From Oscillatoria nigro-viridis PCC 7112 (lineage in GTDB: Bacteria; Cyanobacteriota; Cyanobacteriia; Cyanobacteriales; Microcoleaceae): a stretch of 64,000 nt of DNA. The notes beneath the pieces were generated by a model. It made no database searches, was not told the DNA's origin, and saw nothing but the letters and a program-made list of their open reading frames with translations. A program made the translations under genes and the position numbers. The DNA is taken from positions 6,731,445 through 6,795,444 of the forward strand of contig NC_019729.1 of assembly GCF_000317475.1 (NCBI RefSeq), given 5' to 3'. Shown here one piece after another: positions 15,562 to 24,377 of this stretch (position 1 is the stretch's first letter; each line of letters begins with the position of its first letter).

Positions 15562-17617
15562 AATCCACCTCTACAATTTCCGTATATTCAAATTCATTTG
15601 GACTGCGCTTAACTAAAGGATAGCGCGTCCCGCCAAGTTCGATCGCATCTTCTTCACAATCAGCTTTCGGAGAATTGTACACCAGCACGTATTCCCTGCC
15701 GGTGTAACTTTCCATCTCTTGAGCAACTTCTCCGCGCCACTGAGTTTTAGTTACCAAAACTACCAATTGATTCGCCAACTTCGGCAGCTTATTCGCGATT
15801 TGCTTGCGATAAATCTCGTCCAAACTGCCAAAGGGAGAATCCATTACAATTGGAAACGTACTGCTATCCGGGCCCATTAAGGTATTCTTTTGACTCCACT
15901 CCCGCACGCCCTGAATAATCCCGCCAATAAACGATAAACTGAGAATTTGATTTTCTCCTGTAGAAGCGGCAACTAAAGATTCTTTGCCCGACGTATTTTC
16001 TACTAGCGTCAGTTCGTATTTATCGCTCAACTTGGGGATGTAAGGAGTAAAAGAAATTTGACTGAAAATATCTTGCACCCGCTGTTCCAACTGAGAAGAA
16101 AACTGTTTTTCTAAGCGCGATCGCACTTCAGTTAGGCGATCGATCGCATCCTGAGTCGCAGCAATCCGGCGCTGGGCCAATACTTGCCTTTGCTCGTTTA
16201 GCTGCTGCTTGTCGATTTGCTTGTCCAGATTGGCGATCGACGCCTTCAAACTCTCAATCTGCTGCTGGTTAGAGCCTGTTTCCCGGTGCAAATCGCCAAT
16301 TTTTGCCTCAATTTCATCCAAGCGCTTTTGCAAGCGGCTGACATCCTCGTCAGGAAAATTTCGCAGCTTGCTATGAATATCGTCTAACTGCGTTTCCACC
16401 CTAGAAAGTTCGGTTCTGTCGCGGCTGATATTGCCTTGGTGTCGGTCAATTTCCTCCCAAAATTCAGCCACTTGCCTGTCAATTTCATTTACCCGATCGC
16501 TAATCCGAATAGTTGTTTCTTCCACATCCCCAACACCCGCCTTATCCATCCAACCGCTAACCTGTTGGCGAGACTCTGAACCCTCCACTAATTCCGCACC
16601 GCAGATACACCGCTGCTGCGCTAATAACTCTTCCAAAAACGGTCGCTGAATCCCCGAAAGCAACGAGCCACCTTCCCGCAAACCCCCGACTATTACTTCA
16701 AATTCAGCCGCCGCATCTGACAGAAATACCGCGTAACCGCGCACAGAAATTGATCGCTTGAGAGCATCTGTAGCTTGTGAAATTTGTTGCTTAAGTAAAC
16801 TTTTCTGCATTTCCAATTCGTCTCGCAACTTTTGTAAATCTGCCGCACCGCTAAGTTCCAACAAGTTACCATTAACTGCTTTTTTCAACTCCCCTTGGTT
16901 CGCCAATTCCCGCTCGATTTCTACTTGTCTGCCAGAAAGTTGCTCGGCTTCTTGCTCAAATTTTTGCTTGTCTTTTAAAAGTTTCTTTGTTTCAGCATTC
17001 CCAATTATATTTAAATCTGTCTCCAGAGATTTTTTTGCTTCTCCTAAATGCCGGATCGATCTATTCAAGACTTCCACCCCCAGCAACTCCTTAGTAGCTT
17101 CCGCAATTTCTGCCTTCTTGTCATAGCGGACAATTTGCTCGATTCGCTCCCCATCAAAAAAGAAATATTTATGTAAACTTTCCGGCAAAATCCGCCCGAT
17201 AATATCATCGGGATGCTGATCCGGCTTCAGCCAGAGACCGTTATCTTTGGCTACATTCAGGAACAATTCAGCCTTGCCATGTTCTACAGTATTTTCACTT
17301 TTATAAGCACGACAAATCCGTCTTGCTTGGTAGCGCGTGCTGTCGTGTTCAAACACAATTTCCGCCCAACAACCTACGGCTTTTCCCATTTCTGCCTCAG
17401 CCAGAGCGCGCTTGTTTACTAATTGTTCTTCCGCCGCAAAAGCCGCGCTAAATTTTCCGTAAAGTACCCACGTAAAGGCATTCATTAATGCCGTTTTTCC
17501 AGCGCCATTATTGCCGTGAATTACTGTAATGTTTTGCAGGTCAGAAGCTAGTTTAATTTCCGGACTTTTGCCGTAAAATTGACGAAAGTTGCACAGAGTA
17601 ATTGAGATTAACTTCAT
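15551..17617 (-). CDS. dndD: DndD-like SMC/RecN-type ATPase
   Basis: 688 residues. ITLCNFRQFYGK opens the chain; Walker A HGNNGAGKT lies at 34-42. Long coiled coils (about 200-500) surround a CICGAEL zinc-hook-like motif, and the C-terminal head carries a STGENQILSLSF signature and PIVMDSPFGSLD Walker B. This matches DndD, the ATPase of DNA phosphorothioation, thought to nick or remodel DNA for sulfur insertion. It overlaps the upstream small gene by 4 bp (ATGA) and the downstream Uma2 gene by 11 bp, showing tight coupling. DndC (sulfur transfer) and DndE are not nearby, so function in modification alone is doubtful from this window. Confidence 0.8.
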   Translation of the reverse strand: MKLISITLCNFRQFYGKSPEIKLASDLQNITVIHGNNGAGKTALMNAFTWVLYGKFSAAFAAEEQLVNKRALAEAEMGKAVGCWAEIVFEHDSTRYQARRICRAYKSENTVEHGKAELFLNVAKDNGLWLKPDQHPDDIIGRILPESLHKYFFFDGERIEQIVRYDKKAEIAEATKELLGVEVLNRSIRHLGEAKKSLETDLNIIGNAETKKLLKDKQKFEQEAEQLSGRQVEIERELANQGELKKAVNGNLLELSGAADLQKLRDELEMQKSLLKQQISQATDALKRSISVRGYAVFLSDAAAEFEVIVGGLREGGSLLSGIQRPFLEELLAQQRCICGAELVEGSESRQQVSGWMDKAGVGDVEETTIRISDRVNEIDRQVAEFWEEIDRHQGNISRDRTELSRVETQLDDIHSKLRNFPDEDVSRLQKRLDEIEAKIGDLHRETGSNQQQIESLKASIANLDKQIDKQQLNEQRQVLAQRRIAATQDAIDRLTEVRSRLEKQFSSQLEQRVQDIFSQISFTPYIPKLSDKYELTLVENTSGKESLVAASTGENQILSLSFIGGIIQGVREWSQKNTLMGPDSSTFPIVMDSPFGSLDEIYRKQIANKLPKLANQLVVLVTKTQWRGEVAQEMESYTGREYVLVYNSPKADCEEDAIELGGTRYPLVKRSPNEFEYTEIVEVDYGF

Positions 17618-17889
17618 ACAATTGCTTCCTTAATAATTTTTAAAATGTCATCGTTAATGTGGCGGGGAGCTCTCATGTACAACTTATCTTTTTCAATTTC
17701 CAATACCCGCTCGATAATTTGACGTACTTCCGGTGGCGCGCTAGTAATTGGTTGCTGTACGTCGCTGAATTCCTGATGAGTGTGATAAGAAGAACGCTTT
17801 TCTGCTAAAATGCTTGTCGGTACGGCTGCGATCGCACTATCTTCATATCTAAATGCCATAATCAGATTTTCATGCAGATTTTCAGTCAT
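17614..17889 (-). CDS. small protein of the dnd-type operon
   Basis: 91 residues; an alternative ATG at 17859 (MAFRYEDSA) would give 81. The C-terminus EIEKDKLYMRAPRHINDDIL is amphipathic and charged, resembling small proteins annotated as 'DNA modification system-associated'. It does not show the DndE pattern. The 4-bp overlap with dndD and position after the helicase argue for a real operon member. Neither start has a clear ribosome binding site. Confidence 0.6.
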   Translation of the reverse strand: MTENLHENLIMAFRYEDSAIAAVPTSILAEKRSSYHTHQEFSDVQQPITSAPPEVRQIIERVLEIEKDKLYMRAPRHINDDILKIIKEAIV

Positions 17890-17974
17890 TTTTTTTCAAA
17901 TATTAAAAACTAGCAACTCAAACTACGATCGAATAATTCTCTATTCTCAAACATAAACCGAACCTTAATAAATG

Positions 17975-19366
17975 TCAAATGTCTAATAGCCCGTAACGCC
18001 TCTGAAGTTGCAACAATTTCACTCTAGCTTCCCCAGCATTGTCAGCTAAATCGGCAAATTCCAAGAAGCGCTTCAACTCTTTTCGCAGCAAATTGCGCTC
18101 GACTTCTAAGGTTTCCCGACCCAAATCTGGAGGTAAAACTATCATGTCAAATAAAGTTGCCCTTTCCTTCCCCGGATGCGGCCGCAAAATCCGTCCCCGG
18201 CGCTGAATAAACTGGCGCGGATTGCTGCTGCTTGCTAAAATTACAGCATTGCGAATTGCAGGGATATCCACGCCTTCATCCAAACACCGAATCGCTACCA
18301 AACCTTGCAATTCTCCGCTTTCAAATTGCTGGCGCAATCGTTCTCTTTCTGCTAAAGGAGTTGCCGCCGTATAAGTGTTAACTCGGTAGCCTAATTCTGA
18401 ACCCAATAACTTCGCGGTTTCTGTTAGCTGGCGGTTGTTATTTCGGCGCGCACCTCCTTCGATCGTACCGTCGCCGCAGTAAAATAAAGTGTGGGCTGTG
18501 TCGAGACGGTGAATCATTAATTCTCGCAAAGCTGTTAATTTATTAGCCGCTGCCCCAATTAATCGGGATCGCTGCATTAATAAAGTTGTTAAAGCATCGT
18601 TTTCTTCTACTTTTTCATCGCCCCAAAGCGCCCAGCCAATCTTTTGAGTTAAGCGGGAATATTTCCGGGTTTCAGCTTCGGTCAATTCCACTAAAATTGG
18701 ATAGTATAAATAATGTACTAATGCTTTTTGGCGGATGGCGTCGGCTAAGGTGAGTTCCGGCTGCAAAACAGGGCCGAAATAATCTAAAATAGCTTCGGTT
18801 CCTTGTTCGTCGAAATGCCTTTCTGGGGTGGCGGAAAGGGCGAGTCGCAGTCCAATATTGCGCGGCAAACTTTCTCCTAAACGGGGCGCGCCTAAGTTGT
18901 GAACTTCGTCTCCAATAATCAGGGTTTTTTCTGGGAAATAGCGCAGTTGCGATCGCAAACTATCTCCCATTAAGGTAGCATTAGTAGTGATGATTGTGAG
19001 AAATCCTCTATCGCCCGCGATCGCTTCATACAAACCCGCAGCCAGCTTATTCTGCCAACTGCGGGCGCTATCAAAAGCCAAAATAGGTTTTAAACCAAAT
19101 TTCTCGGATTCGCGCGCCCACTGATTAACTAGGTGGCAGTAAGGGCAAATTACGAGCAGGACTTGCAGGTTAATTTTATTGTATAATTCAGTGGCGATCG
19201 CCAGCGCAGTAATCGTCTTGCCGCTACCCGTCGCCATTTTCAGCGTACCGCGTCCCTGATTCGCAAACCAATTAGCAACCGCCACTCGCTGATACTGTCG
19301 CAATTGCAGCGATGGCGGCATCTTCGGAAACCCAAATTGCGAATTATTAGCCGTTGAGCGATTCAC
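17975..19366 (-). CDS. superfamily 2 helicase, dnd-type restriction protein
   Basis: 463 residues. Helicase motifs in order: LRQYQRVAVANW (Q-like), Walker A ATGSGKT at 45-51, IIGDEVH (motif II), LALSATP (III), LVAIRCLDEGVDIPAI (V) and FIQRRGRILRP (VI). Length and context fit the DEAD/DEAH family called 'DNA phosphorothioation system restriction enzyme', found beside dnd genes. There is no separate nuclease domain. It is first in the tight minus-strand group; 86 bp separate it from the small gene. A general DNA-repair helicase is the alternative. Confidence 0.75.
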   Translation of the reverse strand: MNRSTANNSQFGFPKMPPSLQLRQYQRVAVANWFANQGRGTLKMATGSGKTITALAIATELYNKINLQVLLVICPYCHLVNQWARESEKFGLKPILAFDSARSWQNKLAAGLYEAIAGDRGFLTIITTNATLMGDSLRSQLRYFPEKTLIIGDEVHNLGAPRLGESLPRNIGLRLALSATPERHFDEQGTEAILDYFGPVLQPELTLADAIRQKALVHYLYYPILVELTEAETRKYSRLTQKIGWALWGDEKVEENDALTTLLMQRSRLIGAAANKLTALRELMIHRLDTAHTLFYCGDGTIEGGARRNNNRQLTETAKLLGSELGYRVNTYTAATPLAERERLRQQFESGELQGLVAIRCLDEGVDIPAIRNAVILASSSNPRQFIQRRGRILRPHPGKERATLFDMIVLPPDLGRETLEVERNLLRKELKRFLEFADLADNAGEARVKLLQLQRRYGLLDI

Positions 19367-19411
19367 CTTTAAATGCCGTTAGATGCAATATTCCCTATAC
19401 TCAACTTTAAC

Positions 19412-19987
19412 TCACGGGCGATCGAAACTTAACAGCCCAAACAAATCCGCCGCCGACATTTGCAAACCCGACAGCACATCGAGCACAGGTAAAATATCTT
19501 CATTCTCCTTAATCTCAGGTTCTTGCTGCGGTTTAAAAACAATTACCAATTCTTCTTCCGGGTCAATCAGCCAACCCAATTTAGTGTGATTTTTGAGGCA
19601 AAACAGAATCTTCTTAATCACGCGACTTGAACTTTGATCCGGCGATAAAATCTCAATTATCCAATCTGGAGCAATTTCAAACCTATTTTCTATTTCTCCC
19701 AGAGAATTCAGAGGAATCCGCGGCCACTCAAATACTGCTACATCTGGAACAACAGCACCTCCCCCAAAAGTGCAGCGCAATTGGGGAAAAGCAAAAGCTA
19801 ACTTTTGCGGTTTGCCAACTTGATTAATAGCGGATGAAAATTTGATTTGTAACGTGCTGTGTTTTCCTTGGGGCATAGCTTTTTGATAAATTTCACCGTC
19901 AAGATACTCGCTAGCCGGCTTAGTCTCCGGCAATAGCAGAAACTCTTCCAGAGAAATCTTGGACGGAGACTGAATTGACGTTACCAT
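19412..19987 (-). CDS. Uma2-family putative endonuclease
   Basis: 191 residues: ISLEEFLLLPETKPASEYLD, a QLRCTFGGGAVVPDVAVFEW strand, DWIIEILSPDQSSSRVIKKI (the D...E.L.P....K core) and KLGWLIDPEEELVIVF. It differs clearly from the tandem pair at 14.2-15.6 kb. The PD-(D/E)XK fold suggests nuclease activity, untested for most members. It stands 45 bp upstream of the helicase start and might share its transcript. Confidence 0.85.
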   Translation of the reverse strand: MVTSIQSPSKISLEEFLLLPETKPASEYLDGEIYQKAMPQGKHSTLQIKFSSAINQVGKPQKLAFAFPQLRCTFGGGAVVPDVAVFEWPRIPLNSLGEIENRFEIAPDWIIEILSPDQSSSRVIKKILFCLKNHTKLGWLIDPEEELVIVFKPQQEPEIKENEDILPVLDVLSGLQMSAADLFGLLSFDRP

Positions 19988-20002
19988 AAGCCATTAACCC
20001 CT

Positions 20003-20446
20003 CTAAAAATTCATATCGCTGTCAGTTTCCCAATCCGCACAACTCTCCGATTCCACACCGGTAGGGTGCATCGCACAAACCAACAAATTGCCACCGTAAA
20101 CTTGACCGTGATAGTTGCGACAACCGCGACAAGCCGGCTGCTGCGTCGGCGAAGGGTCTACATAAGTCACCATCGACAAATCTATCTCATTCAATTGCGG
20201 GTCGAAGTCGCGGCAAATTTCAATTATCGGTTCGATAAATTCATTAAATAAACCGTCAAATTCATTGAAATAACCGTCAATGTCGTTAATCAGATTATTT
20301 TGTACTTGTTCTGTAAACTCTTCCGACATTTTTGCCAAAACGTCCAGCATTTCGACAAACTCTTCGCTCATTTCGCTGAAAAAATGCTCTACTTCAGAAA
20401 CAGCATTTTCCATTACTCCAAAAAAATCTTTAGACCAATCTTCCAT
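20003..20446 (-). CDS. conserved cyanobacterial protein with Cys-rich C-terminus
   Basis: 147 acidic residues. The first about 95 are helical and rich in Glu/Phe/Asp; the C-terminus holds four Cys in ACRGCRNYHGQVYGGN, LLVCAMHPTG and SCADWE, which could bind a metal such as zinc. I recall this Cys pattern from cyanobacterial hypothetical proteins. It ends 16 bp before the Uma2 start, same strand. Function unknown. Confidence 0.7.
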   Translation of the reverse strand: MEDWSKDFFGVMENAVSEVEHFFSEMSEEFVEMLDVLAKMSEEFTEQVQNNLINDIDGYFNEFDGLFNEFIEPIIEICRDFDPQLNEIDLSMVTYVDPSPTQQPACRGCRNYHGQVYGGNLLVCAMHPTGVESESCADWETDSDMNF

Positions 20447-20581
20447 GAATTTGACAGCTTGCTATTACAAAATATTTTACAGACAGGTGGAGCCAGCCTC
20501 ATGCGAAGCGATCGCACCTACTTTCAATTCTATTACCTATTGCCTGATATCCGTCCACATCTGACAGGGGAGATATTCAAA

Positions 20582-20615
20582 AAGGGAACTCAAGATAATA
20601 ATCTTGAGTTCCCTT
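20582..20615 (-). terminator. intrinsic terminator after phasin-like gene
   Basis: A perfect 15-bp stem (aagggaactcaagat / atcttgagttccctt) with an AATA loop. Read on the minus strand it ends in a T-rich run, 30 bp past the stop of the gene at 20645-21025. Confidence 0.8.
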
Positions 20616-20644
20616 CATGCTTTGCTGAGCGAGCTTTTTCCTGC

Positions 20645-21025
20645 TTAATCCCGCTTCAGCCGCCGCAATTCCTCTTGTAAATTCTGCACCTGTTCGCGGA
20701 GCTTGTCTACGCCGCCTGTCTCTTTAGCATCTTTTGCCGAGACATCTTCTTCCTCAGAAATAATTTCAATCCGCCGAGGTTCAGGGGGTTTTTCGTTCCC
20801 AGCCGAGGCTACGGGGGGCTGCTGCTGAGCCTGTTGCACCATTTCATCAACAAAGCGGCGAGCTTCTTCCGTGGACATCTCGCCCCGCTTCACCAATTCG
20901 TCTGCCAGCTTTTGGGCTTCAGTGCGTAATTCAGTTAACTTGCTGCCAGCTTTTTCACCAGCGTAGGAAGCTAGCCCGACACCAAGGTACACTGCTTTTT
21001 GTAAAATATCTCCAAAACCAGGCAT
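20645..21025 (-). CDS. phasin-like protein
   Basis: 126 residues. An N-terminal hydrophobic segment (FGDILQKAVYLGVGLASYAG) is followed by a helical TELRTEAQKLADELVKRGEM part like phasin/PhaF-type granule proteins, then a Pro/Gln/Glu linker and a leucine-zipper-like end (LREQVQNLQEELRRLKRD). Such proteins coat polyhydroxyalkanoate granules or form coiled coils; which one applies here is uncertain. It lies right after the SRP RNA gene on the same strand and has its own terminator. Confidence 0.7.
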   Translation of the reverse strand: MPGFGDILQKAVYLGVGLASYAGEKAGSKLTELRTEAQKLADELVKRGEMSTEEARRFVDEMVQQAQQQPPVASAGNEKPPEPRRIEIISEEEDVSAKDAKETGGVDKLREQVQNLQEELRRLKRD

Positions 21026-21044
21026 AGGAGCTACACCTCATAAA

Positions 21045-21142
21045 ACTGGGTGAACCGGAGACCACGCCTATTACAAGCATCCCGTGTTGCTGCTACCTTC
21101 CGGTCCTGACAAGATTTGGGCGTTGGAATCGCGTGGGTCCAG
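21045..21142 (-). ncRNA. ffs: signal recognition particle RNA (small bacterial type)
   Basis: On the minus strand GTCAGGACCGGAAGGTAGCA, followed by GCAACACGGG, is the universally conserved SRP RNA apical domain that binds Ffh. Flanking CCACGC and GCGTGG halves pair to form the closing stem. Length about 95-100 nt is normal for the short type. Ends are estimated from the pairing. Confidence 0.9.
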
Positions 21143-21168
21143 TTCATTTCTGAGTATAACACAGTTAT

Positions 21169-21435
21169 TTATTCTTCAACCACACACCAGTGATAAATTT
21201 CATAAATAACGCAACCGTTCTTCACCAGCGGGTCTTCAGCGACGATCGCCTTCGCCTCATCCATCGAACCCGCCTCAAACAGCAACATACCCCCGCCCCG
21301 CCGCGCCCAGTAGCCAGTTTTCGCTCGGTGTCCTTTAGAAATCAACTCTCGGACATAAGCTCTGTGAGCTGGCACGTATTGGTCAAAGACAGGCTTTTCG
21401 ACAATTCCTTGCTCAATTTTGACAAACCAAGGCAT
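21169..21435 (-). CDS. YciI-family protein
   Basis: 88 residues. PWFVKIEQGIVEKPVFDQ, VPAHRAYVRELISKGHRA with the conserved His, GGGMLLFEAGSMDEAKAIV and EDPLVKNGCVIYEIYHW match the YCII ferredoxin-like fold (compare the DPF/D...A motif). Family members act in chloro-aromatic breakdown or are of unknown role. It lies just upstream of ffs on the same strand. Confidence 0.8.
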   Translation of the reverse strand: MPWFVKIEQGIVEKPVFDQYVPAHRAYVRELISKGHRAKTGYWARRGGGMLLFEAGSMDEAKAIVAEDPLVKNGCVIYEIYHWCVVEE

Positions 21436-21478
21436 TTTAAATTTTAGATTTTAGATTTTGGATTTTGGATTGTAGATT
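21436..21478. repeat. short tandem repeat (ATTTTAG-type)
   Basis: Degenerate heptamers ttttagatttt / ttttggattt. The same motif class recurs at 27285-27310, 42355-42449, 46235-46258, 46995-47040 and 49710-49740. Confidence 0.8.
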
Positions 21479-21507
21479 GGGAATGGAGTTTTTGGTACAA
21501 GCCTTGA

Positions 21508-21600
21508 TTGACACTCTCCGCCCTATAAGCGCGAAGATTCTTAACTCGTAGGGAGTCCAACGACCTTGCCCTCATTAAGCATCTTGACGGTATGTCCTAC
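21508..21600 (-). ncRNA. predicted omega RNA 3' scaffold of TnpB element 1
   Basis: By family rule the omega RNA spans the end of tnpB and the right end, and the guide is the flank just beyond GTGTCAA (21507 and lower). The region forms a weak stem, TCTTCGCGC/GGGCGGAGA. Extent is inference. Confidence 0.45.
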
Positions 21601-22737
21601 CGCTGCAAGTCCTCGTCGTAGAACTACTTGGACGGAGGCAACATCTCTATCAGTTGTATACCCGCAACTATTACATTTGTGGATACGTTCTGACAAATCT
21701 TTTTTACCTGTCTCAACTCCACAGTTAGGGCAAATTTGACTTGTTTTTCTAGAGTCAACTTCCATAAAAAAGACTCCACGCTTAAAACAACACTGTTTCA
21801 GGATGTTGAAGAATTGTCCCCAAGCCGCATCTAGGCAGTGCTTGGCTAACAATCCCGCAGCTAGAGCTTTGCAATTTAAGTCTTCAACAAATATCATTCC
21901 TGCCTGATTGCAAAGCAAGTGAGCAGTACGCCAATGAAAGTTCTTGCGGGTGTTGCTTATATGTTCATGGAGTTTTGCCACTTTCGTTTGAGCTTTACGC
22001 CAATTATTTGACCCAAGTTTCTTTCTGTTGACTCTTTGTTGCAGCAATTTAAGCTTGCGTTGAAGGTCTACAAAAAACCTCGGTCTTGGTAGTGTTAGCC
22101 CAGATGATGTAGCGAGAAAACTGATTAATCCTACGTCGATTCCTACTGCTTCTCCTGATGGTGTTGCTTGAGGTACAGATACACCCCATTGCAAACTAAG
22201 CATCACGTACCAACCGCTAGCTCGTTTAACAATTCGAGCTTGTTTCACCAAGGCATCACCAGGTATCTCCCTTGATTGTCGGAACTTAACCCAACCTATT
22301 TTGGGTAGGTTAATCATCCCGTTTTTCAAAGGCGATTTCCCCAGTTGTGGAAAAACAAAAGATTTACAGCGACCTGGCTTCTTGTACCGAGGAAAGCCAA
22401 AGTTTCTCTCCCACATTGAAACAAAAGCTTGTTCTAACCGTTTAAGTGTTTGTTGTAGAACTTGCGATTGAACTACCCTCAAAGCGGGGATTTTTTCTTT
22501 TGCTGCTGTTAAACTTTTGCACTGAGAAGCATAAGTAGGACGCTTAGCATCAGCAGGAATAATGTACTCGGAATGTAGGGAACAAGCATTAACCAGGCAA
22601 CTACGAGACTTATACCAAGCCTTCCGTTCAGCAAGTGCGTAGTTATACACCCGCCGACACTGTTCTAGCCAGTCTTCAAACAGTGAAACTTGGCTGACGG
22701 TAGGTTTGAGCTTAAACTCGTAGGTTAGAGAAAACAC
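21541..22737 (-). CDS. tnpB: TnpB RNA-guided endonuclease
   Basis: 398 residues, full length. RuvC motifs: GIDVGL with Asp201, FVEDLN with Glu285 and TDRDVAS with Asp363/Asp365. The zinc finger is CPNC (336, 339) and CNSC (355, 358). TnpB is known to cut DNA guided by RNA from the element's right end. The third motif reads DRDVAS rather than the common DRDxNAA, a slight departure that leaves the acidic residues intact. AGGAGG lies close before the ATG. It appears intact and potentially active. Confidence 0.92.
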   Translation of the reverse strand: MFSLTYEFKLKPTVSQVSLFEDWLEQCRRVYNYALAERKAWYKSRSCLVNACSLHSEYIIPADAKRPTYASQCKSLTAAKEKIPALRVVQSQVLQQTLKRLEQAFVSMWERNFGFPRYKKPGRCKSFVFPQLGKSPLKNGMINLPKIGWVKFRQSREIPGDALVKQARIVKRASGWYVMLSLQWGVSVPQATPSGEAVGIDVGLISFLATSSGLTLPRPRFFVDLQRKLKLLQQRVNRKKLGSNNWRKAQTKVAKLHEHISNTRKNFHWRTAHLLCNQAGMIFVEDLNCKALAAGLLAKHCLDAAWGQFFNILKQCCFKRGVFFMEVDSRKTSQICPNCGVETGKKDLSERIHKCNSCGYTTDRDVASVQVVLRRGLAAVGHTVKMLNEGKVVGLPTS

Positions 22738-22901
22738 TTGTAGTACCTCCTTGTCTCAGTATTGTACCATACTGTTACAAAGGGACAACACGATTTATAA
22801 GAAAAAAGTCGCCCTAGAAGGGCAGGGCTTTAAACCCATTTTCTCGGTAAATACTCGATTTTCCATACTTCGCCATTTCTTCCTCACTGCGATGTTATCC
22901 T

Positions 22902-23486
22902 ATGAGCCCGTCAAAACAGCGATTTTTTATTGCCCTAGTGCCGCCTCCCGATATTCAACAACACATTACTGAGATTAAACTATATTTTGCGGAACACTAC
23001 AACAGTCGCGGTGCTTTGAATTCACCGCCGCACATCACGCTGCAACCTCCTTTTGAATGGTTAGCGGCGGATGTCCCCAAATTAGAGCAAAGTTTGAAGG
23101 AGTTTTCTGCCAATCGGCTGCCAATTCCCGTTACTCTATCCGGTTTTGCTGCTTTCGCGCCCCGCGTCATTTACGTTGATGCTGTCAAATCGCCCGCATT
23201 GCTGGAAATACACAAAGATTTGATGAGTTATTTGGAGGCAAATTTGGGAATTGTCGATCGAGTTTCTCAAAGTCGCCCATTTGTACCGCACATGACAGTA
23301 GCGTTTCGCGATTTAAGTAAGGAGAATTTTCAAACGGCTTGGTTGGAATTCTCCGGGCGATCGCTCCACTTTGAGTTTACCGCTTCGGCGTTAACTTTAC
23401 TGCTTCACGACGGCAGCCGGTGGAACATCAGCAACCAATTCCCGCTTGCAGCCGAGCCTCCAACCATCCTACTAAATCCCTCCTAA
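22902..23486 (+). CDS. 2'-5' RNA ligase family / 2H phosphoesterase
   Basis: 194 residues. Two HxT motifs define the 2H fold: HITLQPP (His44) and HMTVAF (His130). Starts MSPSKQRFFIALVPP as in ThpR-type proteins. The family makes or opens 2',3'-cyclic phosphates or 2'-5' bonds in RNA. It stands alone on the plus strand, 60 bp from the TnpB element's left end, and faces the minus-strand comF convergently. Confidence 0.85.
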   Translation: MSPSKQRFFIALVPPPDIQQHITEIKLYFAEHYNSRGALNSPPHITLQPPFEWLAADVPKLEQSLKEFSANRLPIPVTLSGFAAFAPRVIYVDAVKSPALLEIHKDLMSYLEANLGIVDRVSQSRPFVPHMTVAFRDLSKENFQTAWLEFSGRSLHFEFTASALTLLLHDGSRWNISNQFPLAAEPPTILLNPS

Positions 23487-23618
23487 ACCCTCTCACTTCT
23501 CTTTCTTCGTGTCCTTAGCGTCTTCGCGGTTAGTTTTTGCAAAAAAATCCTGTTAGCCAATCCTGATAAATATCATTTACTCACTACAAACCTGTTTAAA
23601 ATTAAAGCCACTCACAGC

Positions 23619-24305
23619 TTACCGATTAATCTTATTCGGAGTTGCAAGTGCCACAGTTCCGTAAACCGAAATTCCCGACTGTTCCAATATTTGAATTGCC
23701 GACTTAACCGTAGTACCGCTAGTGTAAATATCATCAACTAACAGCACTCGATCGCGCGGGAGCCTGCGCCGAAAATCTTTCCCCAAACCTAAAGCATTTT
23801 TCATTTCCGCTTGTCGCTGCTGTGGCGTCAGAGCGAATAAAGCCCGAGTATTTTTCACCCGCTCCAAACCGTGCCGCTGCAAAGGTAAACCAGTCAGATC
23901 GCAAAAACTTTCAGCCAAAAGTTCCGCCTGGTTAAAACCGCGCTGCTCGAGCTTTTCTTGATGCAGGGGAATCGGTACAACTGTTAAATTGTCTGTAGCT
24001 AATTCGGGAAAACTCAGCCAAGCTTCCGCCAGCCAGCCGCCTAGAGGTTTGGCTAATTGCGGATTGCCGTCATATTTCAAAGCTGCGATCGCCCGTTTGA
24101 GAGCCCCGCCATACTCACCCCACACAAAAACACGCTGTTGAGAATGCCAAAATCGACCGGGATCGCTTAACTGACATCGCTGAAGTTGCTTGTGACAGTA
24201 CGGACAAAACTCTCCGGCGGCCGGTCGCTGACAAAGAGGACAGTTAGACTTAAGAAATAGATTGAGAAAAGATTTGACTAATCCCGTCCATTGTCGCTTG
24301 TTCAT
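23619..24305 (-). CDS. comF: ComF-family phosphoribosyltransferase-like protein
   Basis: 228 residues. An N-terminal zinc finger CPLCQRPAAGEFCPYC, a VVPIPLHQEKLEQRGFNQAE motif and the PRPP loop VLLVDDIYTSGTTVKSA are all present. ComF proteins are needed for DNA uptake in natural competence. Its start is 73 bp from the divergent PEP-enzyme gene, so a shared promoter region is likely. Confidence 0.9.
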   Translation of the reverse strand: MNKRQWTGLVKSFLNLFLKSNCPLCQRPAAGEFCPYCHKQLQRCQLSDPGRFWHSQQRVFVWGEYGGALKRAIAALKYDGNPQLAKPLGGWLAEAWLSFPELATDNLTVVPIPLHQEKLEQRGFNQAELLAESFCDLTGLPLQRHGLERVKNTRALFALTPQQRQAEMKNALGLGKDFRRRLPRDRVLLVDDIYTSGTTVKSAIQILEQSGISVYGTVALATPNKINR

Positions 24306-24377
24306 CCTAAAATTATCGTAAGTGATTAATGGGAAAAACTTTCAACTTCAATCAGTTTCCACCGACAGGCTCGCAGC

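Larger units (their letters stand above)
21508..22838 (-). mobile_element. TnpB-only IS200/IS605-family (IS1341-type) element
   Basis: The right end on the minus strand finishes GAGTGTCAA (21508-21516), preceded by a hairpin-rich stretch expected to be the omega RNA scaffold. The left end near 22838 carries the gccctgcccttctagggc hairpin typical of these elements. No TnpA transposase is present, so it needs TnpA in trans. The other element in the window (54854-56270) has the same right-end sequence. Confidence 0.75.

Noticed and set aside
17614..17889. DndE assignment for the small protein before dndD
   Set aside because: Length and operon place would fit, but the sequence lacks the DndE pattern that I know; left as an unnamed operon protein.
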